Assembly: GCA_035296625.1 (NCBI GenBank)
Contig: DATHAO010000062.1
Coordinates: forward strand, 1 to 64,000
Direction: 5' to 3'
Length of the DNA: 64,000 nt
Source: DATCLS01 sp035296625
GTDB taxonomy: Bacteria; Actinomycetota; Acidimicrobiia; Acidimicrobiales; VFJN01
Shown here: positions 40,626-49,329 of the stretch, in pieces
How positions within the stretch are numbered: position 1 is the first letter of the stretch
Layout of the letters: every line of letters begins with the position of its first letter
Position numbers and translations under genes: made by a program
Notes under the pieces: model-generated
What the model saw: the letters and a program-made list of their open reading frames with translations, nothing else
What the model was told of the DNA's origin: nothing
Database searches by the model: none

Positions 40626-41612
40626 TCAGCCGGGCGGAACGGCGGGGGCCGGGACGGCCGCCGCGGCGCTCTCGGACAGCGCCTGGCCGCCGCGGAAGAC
40701 CGTGACCGGGCCGTCCTCGCTGACGACCACGGCCAGCGCTCCCGGGTGGTCCCAGGTGTAGCGGGCGGCCGAGCGATGGCGCATCCCGCGGGGGTCCTCG
40801 ACGGCCGCGCCTGCGTCGGGTGAGGGGCGCAGCGCCACGCCGATGCGCTCGATCGGGCCGGTCTGGCGGATCACACAGGCCAGGTCGGTCTGCATGAGGG
40901 CGGCCAGCATGGCGGGGTAGTGGTGCCGGGTCGTGATCGACAGGCGCGGCGCCGGCACGGAATGGTCGAAGTCGAGGCCGGCGTCGCCGTGGCGGCCGGG
41001 CAGCACGAGCGTGGCGCCGGTCCGCCCCGGGCTCAGCCAATGGATCGCAAGCTCCAGCAGCCCGCCGAGCACCGCGGGCGCCACGTCGGGCAGCTGAGGC
41101 CGGAGCAGCTCGCCCTCGGCCCGGGCGTTCGGCCGGTTCGTCCACCGGTAGCCGGCCCACTCGACCGTGCTCGTGGGCGTGAAGAGGCGGGTCACGTTCA
41201 GCACCGGCGTGCGCTGGACGATGTAGGCGCCGGTGTCCGCCTGGACCTGGACCATGTCGGCCTCGTACTGCACGCTGCGGCGGAAGCAGGCGAGCGCCCG
41301 GCCGCCGTCGGGCCGTCGGGCCAGGTAGGTCGACCGGCCGTCCGCGAACCGCCGGGCGTCGGCGAGGGGGTGGTCGTCCAGCGGCACCAGGTCCACGAGC
41401 TCGCCGGCCGAGATCAGCGACCGGTCGTCCGGCACGAGGATCGACCCGTAGAGCGGGACGCGCCGCTCGAAGACCGGGGGCCGACGGGCGTAGTCCAGCT
41501 CGTCGAGCACGAGGTGGCGCAGCGGGTCGTCGGCGTCGAGGGCGATGCCGTCGTCGATCAGCTCGCCCTTCAGGCGCCGCGCCGAACGGGTGAGCTCCAC
41601 GGCTCCGTCCAT
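40626..41612 (-). CDS. Diadenylate-cyclase-like (DisA_N) protein with N-terminal sensor-like region
   Basis: 328 residues. The C-terminal ~120 residues resemble the DAC domain: TDLACVI (D243-L244-A245), then GMRHRSAARY (R278-H279-R280) and ALAVVVSEDGPVTVFRGG. In DisA the two motifs are DGA and RHR about 33 residues apart; here the spacing is 35, but Gly is Leu. The N-terminal ~200 residues (RRVPLYGSILVPDDRSLISA, YEADMVQVQADTGAYIVQ) may be a DACNV-like sensor. Could make c-di-AMP or merely bind nucleotide. ATG 41612 follows TATCGT by six bases. Confidence 0.7.
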   Translation of the reverse strand: MDGAVELTRSARRLKGELIDDGIALDADDPLRHLVLDELDYARRPPVFERRVPLYGSILVPDDRSLISAGELVDLVPLDDHPLADARRFADGRSTYLARRPDGGRALACFRRSVQYEADMVQVQADTGAYIVQRTPVLNVTRLFTPTSTVEWAGYRWTNRPNARAEGELLRPQLPDVAPAVLGGLLELAIHWLSPGRTGATLVLPGRHGDAGLDFDHSVPAPRLSITTRHHYPAMLAALMQTDLACVIRQTGPIERIGVALRPSPDAGAAVEDPRGMRHRSAARYTWDHPGALAVVVSEDGPVTVFRGGQALSESAAAAVPAPAVPPG

Positions 41613-41618
41613 CGACCC

Positions 41619-41624
41619 ACGATA
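41619..41624 (-). promoter_or_regulatory. -10 hexamer of a leaderless promoter
   Basis: TATCGT on the minus strand, six bases before the ATG of the DAC-like gene. It also drives, by inference, the phosphotransferase-like gene downstream. Confidence 0.5.
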
Positions 41625-41752
41625 CGGGCGGTCCCGGCGACACCCGCCCGGCTCGTCCGCCGGCGGGGCCACCCCGTCGCGTGCGGGGCCGGTCGCCGGC
41701 GCCCGTCGCCGTTCCCCAAGGCCGCGGAGCTGCTCTCGTAGGCTCCCTGGCC

Positions 41753-42673
41753 ATGAGCGCCGAGATCGAGGCCCGCGTCGACGCCCCCGAGTGGTTCCGC
41801 CGCGCCCTGGCCGTGCCGTTCGAGGACGGCGAGGTGGTGGTCGACGGGGCCCGGATCCACTACCTGGTCTGGGGCCGTCCCGGCCGCCGCGGCCTCGTCT
41901 TCGTGCATGGTGGCGGTGCCCACGCCCACTGGTGGACCCACGTGGCGGCCCGCTTCGCCGACGATTTCCGGGTCGTGGCGATCGACACGAGCGGGCACGG
42001 TGACAGCGAGCACCGCGACGGGTACTCGCTCGACCGGTGGACGGAGGAGGTCGTGGCCGTCGCGGAGGCCGGGGGCATCGACGGCCCGCCGGTGATGGTC
42101 GGCCACAGCATGGGCGGGTTCGTCACGATCGCCACCGCCGCCCGCCACGCCGACCGCGTGGCCGGCGTGATCGTGTGCGACTCGCCGGCGACCGAGCCCG
42201 GGCCGGAGGTCGAGGCGGCGAACGTCGGGCAGGCGTTCGGGAGGCCACGCACCTACGCCACCCTGGAGGCGGGGCTGGCCCGGTTCCGGACGGTGCCGCC
42301 CCAGGACCACTACCTCGACTACGTGATGGACCACGTCGGGCCGCGGTCGCTGCGCCGGACCGAGGGGGGCTGGCGCTGGAAGTTCGACCGGCGGATCTTC
42401 GCCCAGTTCCGGGGCGGCATCCGGGCGAGCGCCGTGCCCTACCTGTCGCGCGTGCAGTGCCGGTTCGCGCTGCTGCGGTCCGAGAACGGGCTGGTCACTC
42501 CCGATATCGGCGCCTCCATGTACGAGCAGTTGGGCCGGGTGGCCCCGGTCATCGAGATCCCCGAGGCAGGGCACCACGCCATGCTCGACCAGCCCCTGCT
42601 GCTGCTCACGGCCATCCGCACGCTGCTGGCCGATTGGGACCACTCCGACCCCCACCGCCGGAACGACGCCTGA
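41753..42673 (+). CDS. Alpha/beta-hydrolase
   Basis: 306 residues. HGGGAHAHWWTHVAARF (oxyanion region), DTSGHGDSEHRDGY, nucleophile elbow GHSMGG, acid region after LLRSENGLV, and catalytic His in EAGHHAMLDQP. Fits esterase/epoxide-hydrolase-like enzymes, but with Ser nucleophile. TAGGCT lies eight bases before the ATG, so the leader is two bases or less. Substrate unknown. Confidence 0.87.
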   Translation: MSAEIEARVDAPEWFRRALAVPFEDGEVVVDGARIHYLVWGRPGRRGLVFVHGGGAHAHWWTHVAARFADDFRVVAIDTSGHGDSEHRDGYSLDRWTEEVVAVAEAGGIDGPPVMVGHSMGGFVTIATAARHADRVAGVIVCDSPATEPGPEVEAANVGQAFGRPRTYATLEAGLARFRTVPPQDHYLDYVMDHVGPRSLRRTEGGWRWKFDRRIFAQFRGGIRASAVPYLSRVQCRFALLRSENGLVTPDIGASMYEQLGRVAPVIEIPEAGHHAMLDQPLLLLTAIRTLLADWDHSDPHRRNDA

Positions 42674-42755
42674 CGTCCTCGGCGCGATCGCCCGTGTGAG
42701 GCGGACGGTCGGCGGGAAGGACGCGGCCGGCGGGCGGATCACGAGGAGGTTCCCC

Positions 42756-43175
42756 ATGGCCCAGGCGATCAAGGACGTCATGACCCGCACGACCCGGACG
42801 CTCGACAGGAGCGCCAGCGTGCAGCAGGCGGCGCAGATCATGGCCGAGGACGACATCGGCGCGGTGATCGTCGTCGACGGCGACACCGTCGCGGGGATCG
42901 TCACGGACCGCGACATCACGGTGCGGTCGACGGCCCAGGGCCGGGCGCCGGCCGACGCCACCGTCGGCGACGTCGTCAGCGGCGACATCGTCACCGTCTC
43001 GCCCACCGACACGGTCGGCGACGCCGTGGGTCTCATGCACGACCGGGCCATCCGCCGGCTGCCGGTCGTCGAGGACGGCAGGCCGGTCGGCATCGTGAGC
43101 ATCGGCGACGTGGCCATCGAGCGCGACAGCCGCTCGACGCTGGCCGACATCAGCGCCGCCGAGGGCAACACCTGA
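42756..43175 (+). CDS. Two-CBS-domain protein
   Basis: 139 residues, entirely a CBS pair: IKDVMTRTTRTLDRSASVQQ, AVIVVDGDTVAGIVTDRDIT, then TVSPTDTVGDAVGLMHDRAI, RRLPVVEDGRPVGIVSIGDV. The pair binds adenine nucleotides and usually reports energy state. ATG 42756 has a GAGGAGG site upstream. Stand-alone CBS proteins of this size are common in actinobacteria. Target unknown. Confidence 0.9.
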   Translation: MAQAIKDVMTRTTRTLDRSASVQQAAQIMAEDDIGAVIVVDGDTVAGIVTDRDITVRSTAQGRAPADATVGDVVSGDIVTVSPTDTVGDAVGLMHDRAIRRLPVVEDGRPVGIVSIGDVAIERDSRSTLADISAAEGNT

Positions 43176-43355
43176 CGCAGGGGCCGCCCGGCCGTCCCGC
43201 GGAGCGCTCCCGCGCCGCGGGCGGCCGTCGGGGCTCCACCGGCGCACGCCCGCGACGGCCGGCGACCCGGTGGCCAGCCCGCCCGGCGGTCGAGGGGGTG
43301 CCCAGCCGGCCCGGCGGGCCGCCCGGTGCCAGCGCGGCCGGCGGCTCGCCCGTGC

Positions 43356-43820
43356 TCAGGCGGGCCGGCTGTCGCCGTGGTGGGCGGCCCAGGCGGCCAG
43401 CCAGGCCTTCACCATCGGCGTGAACGTGGCGGGGTTGTAGACGTCCTCCTCGACGGCGAACAGGCCGTCGCCTCCGTAGGTGAGCCGGGTCCAGTTCGGC
43501 GCCTGGTAGAGGCCGCCGTCGCCCGGGTCGACGAACCGGTTCTGGACCTGCCCGACGACCCAGCCCTGGTCCGCGTCGATCGTGACCCAGTCCCAGGGGC
43601 TCTCCCGCATGTGGGTGAACGGCCAGGTCCCCATGGTCTCGCTGATCCACCCGAGCACCGCCTCGCGCCCGTGGAACGTGCCGTAGTGATGCTCGACATA
43701 GGTGACGTCGGGCGTGAACCGCTCGACCCACGGTCGCCAGTCGCCGGTGCGCCCCGCCTCGTCGGCGGCCGCGACGTACGCGTCGAACGCCTCGGCGATC
43801 TCCGCCCGGTCGTACCCCAT
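43356..43820 (-). CDS. NTF2-like/SnoaL-like protein
   Basis: 154 residues of the NTF2 alpha+beta fold: AEAFDAYVAAADEAGRTGDW, VERFTPDVTYVEHHYGTFHG, REAVLGWISETM, and WTRLTYGGDGLFAVEEDVYN. Such small cones act as hydratases, isomerases or ligand carriers. ATG 43820 with AAGGGG upstream. Divergent from the helicase gene. Substrate unknown. Confidence 0.82.
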   Translation of the reverse strand: MGYDRAEIAEAFDAYVAAADEAGRTGDWRPWVERFTPDVTYVEHHYGTFHGREAVLGWISETMGTWPFTHMRESPWDWVTIDADQGWVVGQVQNRFVDPGDGGLYQAPNWTRLTYGGDGLFAVEEDVYNPATFTPMVKAWLAAWAAHHGDSRPA

Positions 43821-43901
43821 CGCCTACCCCTTCGTCTCGCGATGGGCTCACGGTAGGTCGCGGTGTCCGGCTCGGCCCCGATCCGGGCATCATCGGGTCC
43901 G

Positions 43902-46508
43902 ATGTCCACGACGCTCGCCGACCACCTGCCCGTGCCCGGCGAGCGGTTCGACCCCGACGACCTGCTCGACGCGTTCACGTCGTGGACGGAAGCGCAGGGC
44001 CTCACGCTGTACCCCGCGCAGGAGGAGGCGGTGCTCGAGATCTACGCGGGCGCGAACGTCATCCTCGGCACGCCCACCGGCTCGGGGAAGTCCCTCGTGG
44101 CGCTCGCCGCCCACGCCGCCGCGCTGGCCGACGGGCGGCGCACCTTCTACACCGCACCCATCAAGGCGCTGGTGTCGGAGAAGTTCTTCGACCTGTGCCA
44201 CGAGCTGGGCTCGGACCGGGTGGGCATGCTCACCGGCGACGCCGCCGTGAACCCGGGGGCGCCGGTCATCTGCTGCACGGCCGAGATCCTGGCCAACCTC
44301 GCGCTGCGCGACGGCGAGCAGGCCGACGCCGGCCAGGCCGTGATCGATGAGTTCCACTACTACGCGGATCCCACCCCGGGATGGGCCTGGCAGGTACCGC
44401 TGCTCACCCTGCCGCAGGTCCAGTTCGTGCTCATGTCGGCCACGCTGGGCGACACCCGCCGCTTCGAGGCAGAGCTGACCCGGCGGACCGGGCGGCCCAC
44501 CGTGGCGATCCGCAACGCCACCCGTCCCGTGCCCCTCGAGTACGAGTACCGGGCCACGGCCATGCACGAGACGATCGACACCCTGCTCGCCACCGACCGG
44601 GCGCCCGTCTACGTCGTGCACTTCACCCAGCAGTCGGCGGTCGAGCGGGCCCAGGCGCTCATGAGCATCAACGTGTGCAGCCGGGTCGAGAAGGACGCCA
44701 TCGGCGAGGCGATCGGCGGCTTCCGCTTCGGCCCCGGCTTCGGGCGTTCGCTCAGCCGCCTGGTGCGCCACGGCATCGGCGTGCACCACGCCGGCATGCT
44801 GCCGAAGTACCGGCGCCTCGTGGAGCGCCTCGCCCAGGAAGGCCACCTCAAGGTCATCTGCGGGACCGACACGCTGGGCGTGGGCATCAACGTGCCGATC
44901 CGCACGGTCCTGTTCACCCAGCTCTGCAAGTACGACGGGACCAGCTCGCGGCTGCTGTCGGCTCGTGAGTTCCACCAGATCGCGGGGCGGGCCGGACGGG
45001 CGGGCTACGACACGATCGGCTACGCGTGGGCGCAGGCCCCCGACCATGTCATCGAGAACCAGCGGGCCGTGGCGAAGGCCGGCGACGACGCGAGAAAGCG
45101 CCGCAAGATCGTACGCAAGAAGCCGCCCGCGCGAGGTTTCGTGCCCTGGAGCGAGGACACGTTCACGAAGCTCGCCGCCGCCCCGCCCGAGGCGCTGACG
45201 TCGAGCTTCGCCGTGTCGCACTCGATGCTGCTGAACGTGCTCGACCGGCCCGGTGACGGTTGCACGGCGATGCGGTCGCTGCTCGTCGAGAACCACGACC
45301 CCCGCCCGCAGCAGCGCACACACATCCGCCGTGCGATCTCGATGTACCGCTCGCTGCTGAGCTCCGGCGTCGTCGAACGGCTGGACGAGCCCGACGAGGA
45401 CGGCCGCCGCGTCCGGGTCACGGTCGACCTGCAGGCCGACTTCGCGCTCAACCAGCCGCTGTCGCCGTTCGTGCTGGAAGCGGTGAGCCGGCTCGACCGC
45501 CGGTCGCCGAGCTACGCGCTCGACGTCTTGTCGCTGGTCGAGGCTGTGCTCGAGAACCCCGGCGTGATCCTCGCCGCCCAGCTGGACCGGTTGCGGCGCG
45601 AGACGATCGAGCGCCTGAAGCGCGAGGGGGTCGACTACGAGGAGCGCATGGCCGAGCTGGACAAGCTCGAGCACCCCAAGCCCCTGCGCGATTTCACCTA
45701 CGACCTGTTCAACGCGTACGCCACCGAGCACCCCTGGGTGGTGGACCACACGATTCGCCCGAAGTCGGTGGCCCGCGAGATGTACGAGCTGGCCATGACG
45801 TTCACCGACTACGTCGGCCACCACGGGCTGGCCCGGTCCGAGGGGATGGTGCTGCGCTACCTGACCGACGCCTACAAGGGCCTGGTGCAGAACGTGCCCG
45901 AGGACGCGAAGACCGAGGAGGTGTTCGACCTCACGGAGTGGCTGGGCGAGACCGTGCGCCAGATCGACTCGAGCCTCCTCGACGAGTGGGAGCGGCTACG
46001 CCACCCGGACCCCGACGACCTCGACGCCTCGGCACCGACCCGGCCGGGCGCCGGGCCCGGGGCCGGCGAACCCGAGGGGGTCACGGCGAACGTGCGGGCG
46101 TTCCGGGTCATGGTGCGCAACGAGCTGTTCCGGTGGGTCGAGCTGCTGGGGCGCGGCGCGCACGTCGAGCTGTCCGAACGGCTGGGCCCGGGGGAGTGGT
46201 CGGCGGCCCGGCTCGGCGAGGCCATGGCGGCCTACCGGGAGGAGCACGGCGCCGTGGGCACCGGGCCCGACGCCCGTGGCGGGGCCCTGTTCCTGCTGGA
46301 CGAGTCGCCCGCCGGCGCGTTCACGGGCCGCGCCGGGCCGTCCGGCGCCGAGGGGGCCGGTCGCTCGTGGGGCGTGCGCCAGGTGCTCGACGACCCCGAC
46401 GGCGACCACGACTGGGCAATCCACGCCCGGGTCGACCTGGCGGCATCCGACGAGGAGGGGCGCGCCGTCGTCGAGTTGGTGGCCATCGCTCCCGTGGCCA
46501 CGGGCTGA
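43902..46508 (+). CDS. DUF3516-type superfamily II DEAD/DEAH helicase
   Basis: 868 residues from ATG 43902 (MSTTLADHLP, as in mycobacterial homologues; a GTG at 43863 is also in frame). Motifs in order: Q-like LTLYPAQEEAV, Walker A GTPTGSGKS near residue 60, TAPIKALVSEKF, DEFHYY (motif II), SATLGDT (III), HHAGMLPKYRR, GTDTLGVGINVP, QIAGRAGRAGYD (VI). The large C-terminal DUF3516 region follows. Related to Ski2/Mtr4-type helicases; role in RNA metabolism or DNA repair is unproven. Confidence 0.92.
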   Translation: MSTTLADHLPVPGERFDPDDLLDAFTSWTEAQGLTLYPAQEEAVLEIYAGANVILGTPTGSGKSLVALAAHAAALADGRRTFYTAPIKALVSEKFFDLCHELGSDRVGMLTGDAAVNPGAPVICCTAEILANLALRDGEQADAGQAVIDEFHYYADPTPGWAWQVPLLTLPQVQFVLMSATLGDTRRFEAELTRRTGRPTVAIRNATRPVPLEYEYRATAMHETIDTLLATDRAPVYVVHFTQQSAVERAQALMSINVCSRVEKDAIGEAIGGFRFGPGFGRSLSRLVRHGIGVHHAGMLPKYRRLVERLAQEGHLKVICGTDTLGVGINVPIRTVLFTQLCKYDGTSSRLLSAREFHQIAGRAGRAGYDTIGYAWAQAPDHVIENQRAVAKAGDDARKRRKIVRKKPPARGFVPWSEDTFTKLAAAPPEALTSSFAVSHSMLLNVLDRPGDGCTAMRSLLVENHDPRPQQRTHIRRAISMYRSLLSSGVVERLDEPDEDGRRVRVTVDLQADFALNQPLSPFVLEAVSRLDRRSPSYALDVLSLVEAVLENPGVILAAQLDRLRRETIERLKREGVDYEERMAELDKLEHPKPLRDFTYDLFNAYATEHPWVVDHTIRPKSVAREMYELAMTFTDYVGHHGLARSEGMVLRYLTDAYKGLVQNVPEDAKTEEVFDLTEWLGETVRQIDSSLLDEWERLRHPDPDDLDASAPTRPGAGPGAGEPEGVTANVRAFRVMVRNELFRWVELLGRGAHVELSERLGPGEWSAARLGEAMAAYREEHGAVGTGPDARGGALFLLDESPAGAFTGRAGPSGAEGAGRSWGVRQVLDDPDGDHDWAIHARVDLAASDEEGRAVVELVAIAPVATG

Positions 46509-46605
46509 GGTCGCCGCCCCGTCGTGTCTGAACGCATCGACGGTGCGGGTCCGGGCGTGGGGCCGTCATCCGCGGTGCCCGCCGCGGCGCGTGGGACGAT
46601 CGGGC

Positions 46606-46980
46606 ATGACCTTCGGCAAGCAGTCCGGGCCCCCCGCGTCGGCCCGGCAGGTGATGTACCTGCTCGACCTCGTCGTGCAGGCGGGCCACGAGGGCTTCCG
46701 CGACGCCCGCCACCCGCTCGGCCTCACCCAGCGCCAGGCCGGCGGCAAGTTCACCAGAGCCGAGGCATCCGAGCTGATCGACCGCCTCGTGGCCGGCGAG
46801 GGAGGGGCCGGCGACGAGAGCGGCGGGGGCGTGGGCGACACGGCGGCGTCGGCCGCCGCCGAGGCCGCGGCGGCCGAGGCCCGGCTCGACGCCGTCCGCG
46901 CCGAGGCGCTCGCGGGCATGCCGGCCGAGGCGCTGGCCGCCGAGCTCGAACGCCGCGGCTGGCAGGTCATGGCGCCCTGA
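46606..46980 (+). CDS. Conserved small actinobacterial protein of unknown function
   Basis: 124 residues. N-terminal module FGKQSGPPASARQVMYLLDL, ARHPLGLTQRQAGGKFTRAE, ASELIDRL is a conserved actinobacterial pattern with a SAP/HeH-like helical look. An Ala/Glu-rich coiled middle (AASAAAEAAAAEARLDAV) and a second short helical motif (ALAAELERRGWQVM) follow. It starts 97 bases after the helicase in the same direction. DNA or RNA binding is only a guess. Confidence 0.7.
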   Translation: MTFGKQSGPPASARQVMYLLDLVVQAGHEGFRDARHPLGLTQRQAGGKFTRAEASELIDRLVAGEGGAGDESGGGVGDTAASAAAEAAAAEARLDAVRAEALAGMPAEALAAELERRGWQVMAP

Positions 46981-47057
46981 CGGCGCTGCACACCTCCCTC
47001 GGCGGTCGTGCCGTCACATGACCGCAACAAAAGGTGGCGTGCGACCGCTCGACCCGC

Positions 47058-47535
47058 TCAGCCGGTGGGGCCGAAGCGCTCGACGCGGATGCGCTCGGGA
47101 GGCACGCCGAGGCCCACGAGACACGACGAGGCGGACCAGGTCCGCCCGGCCCGTGCGCCCCGCCAGGCGCAGCATGGCCATGAGCGGCACGACGCCCGAC
47201 CCGCCGCCGACGAGCAGCGCGGGGGTGTCTCCGGGCCAGACGAACCAGCCGCCGGTCGGCCCGCGCACCTCGAGCTCGTCACCGGCCTCGACCACCTCGT
47301 GGAGGAACGTCGACACCTCGCCACCCGCCAGCAGCTCGACAGTCAGGTCGATGCGGTCGGACGTCGGGATCGGGCGCCGAGGCCACCGAGTACGAGCGCG
47401 AGGCGGTGTAGCCGTCCGGGGCTCGCAGGCGCACCACGTGGCTCTTGGGGTCTCGTTGCGGACCGCCACGACGGTGGCCGTCTGCCACCCCGTCGCCAGC
47501 GGGGAGCCGTCGCCCACCCGTCCGTCAGTCGCCAT
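47058..47535 (-). pseudogene. Oxidoreductase FAD/NAD-binding protein (FNR family), frameshifted and internally deleted
   Basis: Starts at ATG 47535, overlapping the molybdoenzyme gene by 11 bases. FNR blocks are spread over three frames: WQTATVVAVRNET, then SHVVRLRAPDGYTASRSYSV, then IDLTVELLAGGEVSTFLHEV with GPTGGWFVWPGDTPALLVGG and GSGVVPLMAMLR, then GVPPERIRVERFGPTG. Two small indels (near 47450 and 47370) cancel out; near 47128 some 80 residues are missing. Intact homologues pass electrons to the adjacent molybdoenzyme. Confidence 0.8.
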
Positions 47536-48139
47536 GGTACCGCTGCTCGAGCCAGGGATCGCCGCGGTCGTGGTAGCCGTTGCGCTCCCAGAAGCCGGGC
47601 TCGTCGTGGTCGAGCAGCTGCAGGCCGGCGATCCACTTCGCGCTCTTCCAGAAGTACAGGTGGGGGACGAGCATGCGGGCCGGGCCGCCGTGCTCGACCG
47701 GCAGCGGCTTGCCGTCGACCTCCCAGACCACCCAGGCCTTGCCACCGGTCACGTCCTCGAGCGGCAGATTCGTGGTGTAGCCCGTGTGGGCCACCTCGAC
47801 CACGTGGGTGGCGCCGGGCAGTGGCCCTCCGGCGGCCTCCAGCAGCGTGTCGATCGAGACGCCGACGAAGGTCATGTCGAACTTCGACCACGTGGTGACG
47901 CAGTGGATGGCGCCCTCGTAGGTGGACGGCGCCAGGGCGTGGATCTCGTCCCAGGACCACGTGGTCGGGTTGGCCACGAGTCCCTCGACCCGGAACGTCC
48001 AGTCGTCCGTCGAGAGCTTCGGCGTCACCTCGGCGTTCAGAACCGGCCACTGGCGCCCGGCGTCGTACTGGCCGGGCGGGAGCCGGCCGTCGGTCGGGCC
48101 GCGGCGGCGACCGGTGAACCCTCGGGTGAAGCGCGCCAT
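47525..48139 (-). CDS. Sulfite oxidase-like (YedY/MsrP-type) molybdopterin oxidoreductase
   Basis: 204 residues of the oxidoreductase molybdopterin-binding domain. LSTDDWTFRVEGLV, IHCVTTWSKFDMTFVGVSID with the Mo-ligand Cys in HCVTTWS, HTGYTTNLPLEDV, PVEHGGPARMLVPHLYFWKS, GFWERNGYHDRGDPW. No Tat signal, so cytoplasmic. Its usual FNR partner directly downstream is broken, so electron flow may be lost. The 259 bp upstream (48140-48398) hold a possible short coding trace on the minus strand that I could not identify. Confidence 0.88.
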   Translation of the reverse strand: MARFTRGFTGRRRGPTDGRLPPGQYDAGRQWPVLNAEVTPKLSTDDWTFRVEGLVANPTTWSWDEIHALAPSTYEGAIHCVTTWSKFDMTFVGVSIDTLLEAAGGPLPGATHVVEVAHTGYTTNLPLEDVTGGKAWVVWEVDGKPLPVEHGGPARMLVPHLYFWKSAKWIAGLQLLDHDEPGFWERNGYHDRGDPWLEQRYHGD

Positions 48140-48398
48140 CTCGACTCCGTGTGTGGGCCGGCCTTCGCGTGATGCTACGGCCGATCGCCCGCATCGGCGA
48201 CGTGGCCTCGCGCCGCATCCGGTCTGCCCGTGTCGACCGCGGTGCTGGCCCCGAGGCCGAGGTCGGCCACGGCCGGCGTGCCGGCGGTGTGGTTCGCCAC
48301 GCCCAATCGATGCCGGCGATCACGCCGGAGAACGAGCCGCTCCCCGAGCAGTTCAGGACCCCGTGCGTTCGAGTGGACGGGCGGGCCCGGGGCACAGG

Positions 48399-49228
48399 TC
48401 AGCGGGCGGTGACGATCCAGCTGCCCGAGCCGAGCAGCAGGCCGCCGGGGCCGTGGTGACGCCCTAGCGCCCGATGCAGCGCCACCTTCAGCCGGTCCAG
48501 CATGTGCCGGTCGGGCTCGAACAGGAGGTATCCGGTGGGCAGGAGCCGCAGGTAGAACTCGACCGCCTCGTCGAGGTCGCCGCGCCCGATCAGCAGCGGC
48601 TGGTCGTGGGGCGTGATCGCCACGTCGACGAACCCGGCGTGGCCGAGCAGGTCGGCGATGCGGTCGGCATCGGCGAGGGAGAACGGGCCGGGCGCGTCCG
48701 GCGGCGGGGGCGGGGGCAGCGGCACCAGCGCGTGCGCGGCGTCGCGGGGCACGGTGGTCCACGGGTTGTCCGCGACGCCGCGCCAGCACACGAACCCCAG
48801 ACGCCCCCCGGGCCGCAGGGCCCGGCGCAGGTTGGCGAACGCCGCGCCGGGCTCGTCGAAGAACATCGTGCCGAGGCGCGAGAAGACGACGTCGTAGGCG
48901 TCGCCGGCGAAGGGGTGCGTGCCTGCGTCGCCCGCACGAACGTCGCATGGCGCACGCCCTGGCGGGCCGCCTCGGCCCGGGCGACCTCCAGCACGGCCGG
49001 CGACGTGTCGATGCCGGTCGCACCTCCGGTCGGCCCGACCATGCGGGCCAGCTCGAGCGTGGTCGTGCCGCAGCCGCAGCCGACATCGAGGGCGGCCTCG
49101 CCGGTGCGGGGCAGCAGGCGAGCCAGCACGGCGTCGCCCAGGGGCTCGAGCATGGCGTCGAGGGCGGGGCGGAACGCCACCCATGGCTCGGACGCGACCC
49201 GGAACGGGCGGCCCACCGGCACGGCCAT
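48399..49228 (-). pseudogene. SAM-dependent methyltransferase with a single-base frameshift
   Basis: Class I methyltransferase. N-terminal half from ATG 49228: RVASEPWVAFRPALDAML, motif I LDVGCGCGTTTLELA, GIDTSPAVLEVARAEAARQG. Near 48925 the frame must shift by one base to continue FAGDAYDVVFSRLGTMFFDE, LRRALRPGGRLGFVCWRG and the C-terminal half. Without the shift the protein ends in nonsense. Together the parts give a normal ~277-residue enzyme, so a sequencing error is as likely as a true lesion. Confidence 0.8.
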
Positions 49229-49329
49229 GCCCACGGACCGTAGCCCGGCGTGGCCGACCACAGGCGGGCCGTGGGCGAACCTGGCGACGGTGGGGTCGCC
49301 AGCGGGGTCGCCCGGCCGCGGCCCGGCCG

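Noticed and set aside
43890..45824. A 644-codon open frame antisense to the helicase
   Set aside because: No recognisable motif; the helicase frame on the plus strand has a full ordered motif set.
48140..48398. A short minus-strand coding trace upstream of the molybdoenzyme
   Set aside because: Third-position bias appears for only ~26 codons, with no start, no motif and conflicting frames, so no gene is called.
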